Below, one piece after another: positions 58,803-64,000 of a stretch of 64,000 nt of DNA. Location: contig NC_039368.1 of NCBI RefSeq assembly GCF_003573695.1, positions 84,830,374-84,894,373 of the forward strand, read 5' to 3'. This DNA is from Papaver somniferum (lineage: Eukaryota > Streptophyta > Magnoliopsida > Ranunculales > Papaveraceae). A program made the translations under genes and the position numbers. The notes beneath the pieces were generated by a model. The model saw nothing but the letters and a program-made list of their open reading frames with translations, did no database searches and was not told where the DNA came from. The number at the start of each line of letters is the position of its first letter. Positions within the stretch are counted from its first letter, which is position 1.

Positions 58803-59316
58803 CGTGCACGTGCTCAATCAATACCAGAAAGCCTCTTGGCGTTACCTAACTAGTATATGTATATCAAAGACTTGATACATATTTAAAGGAAAAATCCCAC
58901 AAGAGAAACCAGGGTTTCTTGTAAACGTTTGGTAACGGTACAGTGTGCACAGATATAAGATTAATACCCAAGCCGAGGTCTATTAACGGATGGAGCAAAA
59001 AGGTTGAGAAGATGACAGGAGTCATTGATACACGGTGACTCGACTGTCATTCTAGGAAGATAAACTAGTGTATCTTAAGAAGGTAAAAGGTAAACAATTT
59101 TAAAAACAAACTGTTTGGAGCAAACTACAGGAAGAGAGACTACTATCATCACAATACAACACAAACCATTTGTCAATAAGAGGATCTTCGTTGAGGGTTA
59201 TGTGTATCTTCTCATTGGTCCATAGAGAGGATACACGTAGAAGAATAGTCAAGTTGTATGTTGATGAACATGAAGTTCATCAGTGGTGCTGACACACTCC
59301 TTTTTACTCACATCCC

Positions 59317-60567
59317 CTATACTAAAATTATTAGGAGAATGACAAGGGTTACCTGGATCAGCTTCTTTCCTTTCCTTCTTGATCTTGCATTTGAGGCAGT
59401 TGATACTGGTCTTGAGTTCCGAGACACGATTATTGATTTGAGAGAAAGATCATTATTGAGAGAAAGAGAGAAGTTTGAAGAATTTTTATTTCTTCGACAC
59501 CTTTTTCTTCTTACAGGTCTTTCAGAATTATCAGTCATCCACACAACATTGTTCCTTTTACAGTTGTAAGTAGAAGAGATGTTGTGGTCATAATCAGAAA
59601 AATCCTCTTTTCATCCTTTTTCATGAGTGTGGAATGAGTTTTTAACTGGACACTGAGGAACAGGTTTAACAACTTCTTTCGACATCCAAATAAGAATATT
59701 GTGAAGTTTTTCATTCCGTATACTAAGCTGACATCTTCTCTCAACAAGACCTTTATTTCCGCAATAATAACAGTTGAAAAGAGAGTTTTTATTTGTCCTC
59801 AACCGAGTCATTCTTGTAGGCTCACGAACTTTATTATCAGATACATCTACGGTAGTAGAAGGATTTTTTTTCCTTAACAAAACTCATCTTACATGTTGTT
59901 GGAGCTTATATACCTTTATAGCCCAGACCACGTTTATCACGATGTTCTTTGCAAGCTCCAAGAATAGAATATAGTTTTGTAGAGCTAGAATTGAAAATTT
60001 TCAAATTCTCTTCTAATTCCTTGATCCTTTTAAGAGACGTACTAAGATCAGTCTCCAATTTTTTTTTCTCTTGTGAGAAAATCCTTTTCTATGACGTTGA
60101 AACATTCTTGTTGAGAGACATACTTTGCATCGGTTTCTGCAAGTCTTTCTTTCAAGACAAGGAGATTCCGACGAAGATCATCACATTCAGACATTTTTGA
60201 ACATATATCTTCATTACGATAGAGTATCTTGTAATAGGCTATCATAAATCTTAAAGAGTTTTCTTAATTTTCTGTTTTCAACGCAGAGAGGGGTTAGAAA
60301 TTCAACCAAGCAGGAGGTTGACTTCTTTTTCTTTAGAAGACGATCAAAGAGGAGGATGTACTGTGACACTTCTTCTTCAACATCTTGTCCCTCTTCTAAA
60401 TCGCTCCTATCAGAGAGATCATCTAATTGTTCGTCATGACGATCTTCCCAGTTAAGAGTGGGTTTATACGATGAAGAACATGTGACCGATTTCTCAGGCA
60501 TATCAGGATTTTTAGCCAAGCTTTCCTGAACTGGTGATGCGTGTTTAGAGATAGCACCTTTGTCCAT
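59317..60567 (-). pseudogene. copia gag C-terminal region of element G, broken
   Basis: Begins MDKGAISKHASPVQES 64 bp from the LTR. The frames then read an acidic segment (LDDLSDRSDLEEGQDVEEE), a coiled coil (SECDDLRRNLLVLKERLAET, LKRIKELEENLKIF), the motif DKRGLGYKG common in plant copia gags, and a zinc knuckle CYYCGNKGLVERRC in which the His is Leu. Shifts and stops divide them. The N-terminal capsid-like part seen in element A is missing, so this is a gag remnant or a reduced gag. Confidence 0.65.
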
Positions 60568-60617
60568 ATCAGATCGCTACAAACACAGACTTATTAGGTC
60601 TTTAATGTGTTTGCCTG

Positions 60618-60628
60618 TTCTGATACCA
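60618..60628 (-). other. Primer binding site of element G
   Basis: TGGTATCAGAA on the minus strand, two bases from the LTR; the last base differs from the consensus TGGTATCAGAG. Confidence 0.75.
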
Positions 60629-60630
60629 AT

Positions 60631-61288
60631 TCAAAATGCGGGGGTCTAACAACCACACCCAACAATTCGTTTGGAAATCTGAGAAGACTTACTCCAATAC
60701 ACTTTCTAGAGAATTAACTAGACAGTCAGACTCAATCTAGAATAAAGTATATCAAAGAGTTTAATATCTCTAACTATTAATTCAATCCGCAATCAGCAAA
60801 TAGAAATCCGCGAGCCTGATTGAATATAAGAAGAGTTACTTGAACGGTACCAAAGACTGATGTTCAAGTGTCAATCAATGTAAATCAACAACCAAAGATT
60901 GATCTTAACGCACAATCTGTGATATTTCAATTATATAACAAAATATAATGCGGAAAAGAAATAACACAGACACCACAATTTTGTTAAAGAGGAAACCGCA
61001 AATGCAGAAAAACCCCGGGACCTAGTCCAGATTGAACACCACATTGTATTAAGCCGCTAAAGACACCATACTACTACCAATTAACTTCGGACTGGACTGT
61101 AGTTGAACCCTAATAAATCTCACACTGATTCAAGGTACAATTGTGCTCCTTACATCTCTGACCCCAGCAGGAAGAGTTGTTACGACCCAAAGTCGAAGAC
61201 TTGATAGACAAATCTGTCTCACAGAAAAGTCTATAGGATTGAATAAATCTGTCTCCCACATAAACACCTAAGAGTTTTTGTTCTGTCT
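60631..61288 (-). repeat. Element G, 5' LTR, truncated
   Basis: Starts TCAAAATGCGGGGGTC (TG mutated to TC) and belongs to the A/D subfamily. It breaks off near TTTTTGTTCTGTCTT, about 660 bp in, where unrelated sequence begins. It therefore lacks the palindrome array and the upstream end. Confidence 0.8.
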
Positions 61289-61770
61289 TGGGTATACGTA
61301 GTAAGTTGGTTTTTTCTGGATTCAGTTGTGTTTGTGGCCGATAAGAATAAGGACGTAAGGCCTATTTCTATGCACATTCCAAAAAAAATATTTGACATAC
61401 ACGATGGCATGGCAAACGAGTTACGCCACTATGGGAAAACCACTGAGAGACAGAGTTTCTTGTGAGTGAGATAGATAATAACTCCATCGATAAAGACTTT
61501 ATTTCCAGCACTACCATTAACATCAATCAATATTAACTATATAGCCACCGTTCGAATTAATATCGCCGACGCTTGAATTTCTAACGCCGATAAAATATCG
61601 CACCGTCTTTTCTTCCATTTCACACCTCCTATTTCCTTCTCACCTATTCTCTTATATGTTCTTTTTCTTCTTTCTCTTCTCTTATGTAATTTAACAAAAT
61701 TTTCTTGAGTGAAAAAAGAAAAAGAAACAAAAAAGTCAAAGGATCTACTAGTACGACGGCAAGTGGATAA
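61289..61770. other. Intergenic, no gene recognised
   Basis: About 480 bp between the truncated LTR and the plant mobile domain region. There is a CT-rich tract at about 61605-61690 (TTCTTCTTTCTCTTCTC) that could be a leader or promoter pyrimidine patch for the following gene. Nothing else is recognised. Confidence 0.5.
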
Positions 61771-64000
61771 AGTTTAAGTTATGTTGTGGATAAAAAACAT
61801 GAGTTTCAAAATGTTAGACAATTAGTCGGTAATTGTATGCTCCCTAATCAAATATCTGGCCATCCGGAGCAGGTTAATTCAGTATTTCTAAGAGGTGGAT
61901 GGTCTAAGTTCCGTACAATGTATGGGTTGCTTACCCCTGTTGTTCAAGAGAAAGTCCGAAGATATCCTTGGCGACATTTATATCATATACAGCCTAGAAA
62001 ACACATGACTCAATGAGTTCAAGTTATATTCGAACGATGGTGGAAGACTACAAATACGTTTTTTTTTCAAAGATTTGGAATGTGGTAAGTTAGTTTTTCT
62101 AGTAATTAAAATTTTAGATTTTTTTTTGTTTTATAAAATTCAACAAACTCTATTACACCGATAAATTTGCACATGTTAACGAGAACGATGGTGGAAAGAC
62201 TCAAATGATGTAGAAGGAATTGCTTCATATAGACTATTAAAAGCAAATGGATTAAAAGTTTCTGAGTTGAAAAGTTTTTTACAACGTTATGCTAAGAGAA
62301 TGAAACAATTGAGGTTAGATATCCAACCATATTTGTTCCCTGGCGATTATGAGGAGATCGAACGTCTGTTTTTGTTGTGGACACTAGGCCAATGTCTATT
62401 TCCAAATGCTAAATCAGTGGTGTTAATTGTTTTTCTCGAAGAATTAAAAGATTTATATCAAGCACCAACATATGATTGGGGGTCTCCATTTTATCATAGA
62501 TTTACATATCCCTTAGTCTTTGCTCCATGTTTGTCAAAGATAGTTTTAATGCTTTTTGGGGAATGTTGGAGGTAAGAACCAATATTTTGCACAATATTTA
62601 TTTGTTATTTTTCACAGTAGGCCAATGTCTAACCAATACTATTATTATTTTCAGTATTGGTGGTATACACATTTCTGTGTTTTGGAACCTTCTCTTAATT
62701 AAGAATCACACCAATGTTTTTCTGGTGATACTGAAGTACGATTCCGATAATTGGAAAGCAGAATAGGCTGAAGATGGTTAACATACTGCTATTGTCCATA
62801 TGATTCGAGAGTTGTGTAGAACAAGCCTTAACCTTGTATCCACACCGTATGAAGCAATTTATCCCTGAGTTCGAAGAAGAACAAGCTCAGAGAATGGTAC
62901 AGTTATGCCTTAAAAGGATTTTGTTATACAACCCTATATCTGAAAAGGGTGTTCGGTATTATGGTGAAAGACTACTTTCTCAGTTGCAGAAAAAAAACAA
63001 TGATAGCCGTCGAACCCTATCCAAGTGAAGAGGTTTCTGAAGATGACTACTTAAAATTGATAAGGGAAGGTCATCATTGGGAAGAAGCTGATGATTGATC
63101 CTGGAGTCGATGGACAAAACTGACAACCTATATTGGTTTTACACTAGTTTCAAGCCCAATATCGGTATGCAACCGCAATGTTTGGGTCAAATAGATTTCC
63201 CAAATTAAGGTAGGATGCCACTTGGCGATGAATTTATTCCTTCCAAGCCTCCACCAGAGACGGACGACGCATTTGCATATCCTACTTAAGCGGGTTCACC
63301 GTCAACCATGCCACCATTTTATTGGGAGGTACAGACTCTATCCACCACATATGGACACATTGTTACTTATCCAATTGTTTCTAGTGCAACTGATCGGACT
63401 GATCCGTACTGGGGGGGTCAATGCTACACCGGATCAATATCAAACCTAGTTGAACGATTATCATGCTCAACTACATGGATTTTAGAGATTCCACTTGGAT
63501 GAGTTGCAAAAACTGAGGGAAAAGCATGATATTTGACATGAGTCCATAATTTTCTGGACATGATGGTAAATATAGTAGTAGAGGCATGATTCCCAGTGTT
63601 AGAGGCATGAGTCCCAGTAGGAAAGGAATGAGTCCCTGTGGTAGAGGAATGAGTCCCACTGATCAAGTCAACGAAGTCGTGGAAGTGATAAAAGAAGTTT
63701 GAGAATTCGTTATGTGCAGGAGGTTCCGGAAACTTCTACTCCAAATGAAGTGTTAGATACTCAAGTAGTACGTGAAGGTGGCGAAAACATTGGCATGGAT
63801 ACAACTTATGCACGTCTTAGCCAATTTCCAACTGACACAATAACTCATGGTGGTGTGAACATAGAAGCAATTAGGCACTCGACTTTGTATACCCCAATTT
63901 CCTCAACCCCAAGTGCATCATCATTTCAACCATTTCAGCAAGCTCCTTTAGCATTTCAACAACACGCATTGCAAGATTTGTATAATTTTCCCGGCGCCCG
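61771..64000 (+). pseudogene. Plant mobile domain (PMD) gene, frameshifted, cut by window end
   Basis: Frames read in order: VRQLVGNCMLPNQISGHPEQ, GGWSKFRTMYGLLTPVVQE, VIFERWWKTTNTFFF, then YRLLKANGLKVSELKSFLQR, IERLFLLWTLGQCLFPNAKS, LEELKDLYQAPTYDWGSPFY and KDSFNAFWGMLE-YWWYTHFC. These are landmarks of the aminotransferase-like plant mobile domain, found in MAIN-like nuclear proteins and carried by some retroelements and Mutator-like transposons. A plausible intron is 62573-62653 (GTAAGA...TTTCAG). No start codon is seen before 61786, and stops or shifts occur at 62016, near 62535 and later. An RGM-repeat and an open Gln/Ser/Pro-rich tail (for example SFQPFQQAPLAFQQHALQ) run to the edge. It is probably a pseudogene or transposon-derived copy. 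Confidence 0.7.
63580..63663 (+). repeat. Four-fold 21-bp repeat encoding RGM[SI]P heptads
   Basis: Units start at 63580, 63601, 63622 and 63643 and follow the pattern AGAGGCATGAGTCCCAGTNNN. Translated they read RGMIPSV, RGMSPSR, KGMSPCG and RGMSPTD. The repeat keeps the frame of the upstream SGHDGKYSS, but a shift is needed shortly after to enter the open tail at about 63674. Confidence 0.8.

Larger units (their letters stand above)
57625..60630 (-). mobile_element. Element G internal region
   Basis: Resumes at TCATCCCCAAAGGAACAACAA, continuing the sequence cut at 49196. It contains the tandem repeats at 57750-58030, a second small ORF, a gag C-terminal region and a PBS. It overlaps element D in family coordinates (both contain the stretch equivalent to about 17830-18950 of A), so D and G are separate insertions. 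Confidence 0.75.

Noticed and set aside
14349..61288. CRISPR array, integron or other prokaryotic repeat system
   Set aside because: Repeats are long terminal repeats and degenerate minisatellites; unit lengths and spacing do not fit CRISPR, and the context is clearly a plant nucleus.
63424..63666. Minus-strand frame with GTHSSTTGTHS repeats
   Set aside because: It is the antisense reading of the 21-bp repeat; the + frame continues plant mobile domain-linked sequence.

Overview
The window is nuclear DNA from a flowering plant, almost certainly a eudicot. The evidence is a GT47 exostosin-like glycosyltransferase, a plant-type RH1 DEAD-box helicase, a YTH/ECT-type gene remnant, a plant mobile domain gene, Stowaway and Harbinger MITEs, and LTR retrotransposons primed by initiator tRNA-Met. 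GT-AG introns could be placed in register throughout both host genes. A poppy-like (Ranunculales) source seems possible from the look of the repeats, but that is recollection and nothing here proves it.

Layout. 1-4.8 kb holds no intact gene, only a broken coiled-coil reading frame and an inverted-repeat element. 4.9-12.6 kb is the genic island. A three-exon GT47 gene (+) and a nine-exon RH1 helicase gene (-) converge tail to tail with 233 bp between their stop codons. The 2.2-kb seventh intron of RH1 carries an antisense fragment of a YTH-domain m6A-reader gene and, next to it, a Harbinger-type MITE. Another RH1 intron carries a short Stowaway-type MITE.

12.8-36.0 kb is one L1-type LINE on the minus strand, in pieces. 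Its 3' end lies about 200 bp upstream of the RH1 start codon. Three later insertions split it: a gag-only copia-like LTR element (A, 14.35-23.4 kb) with an extra copy of part of its internal region, a 3.5-kb solo LTR (B, 25.2-28.7 kb, exact 5-bp target duplication), and a decayed complete Ty1/copia element (C, 29.1-34.8 kb, + strand).

36.0-61.3 kb is a stack of relatives of element A, all on the minus strand. D has its LTR interrupted by a young gypsy-like gag-only element E (LTRs differ by about 1%, target duplication ACTTT). F is inserted into the internal region of G (target duplication AAATG). A, F and G share the primer binding site and the position of the first start codon but carry different protein-coding cargo. 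A, D, F and G each have a second small ORF between the gag region and the 3' LTR. None of A, D, E, F or G shows a recognisable pol gene, so they would depend on enzymes supplied by other elements.

61.8-64.0 kb (+) is a frameshifted plant mobile domain gene, probably a pseudogene, cut by the window end. It encodes a four-fold seven-residue repeat.

The host genes do not form a pathway: one is a secretory-pathway glycosyltransferase, one an RNA helicase. The story of the window is a small gene island walled in by nested retrotransposons. All coordinates and splice sites were derived by eye; no search or alignment was run.
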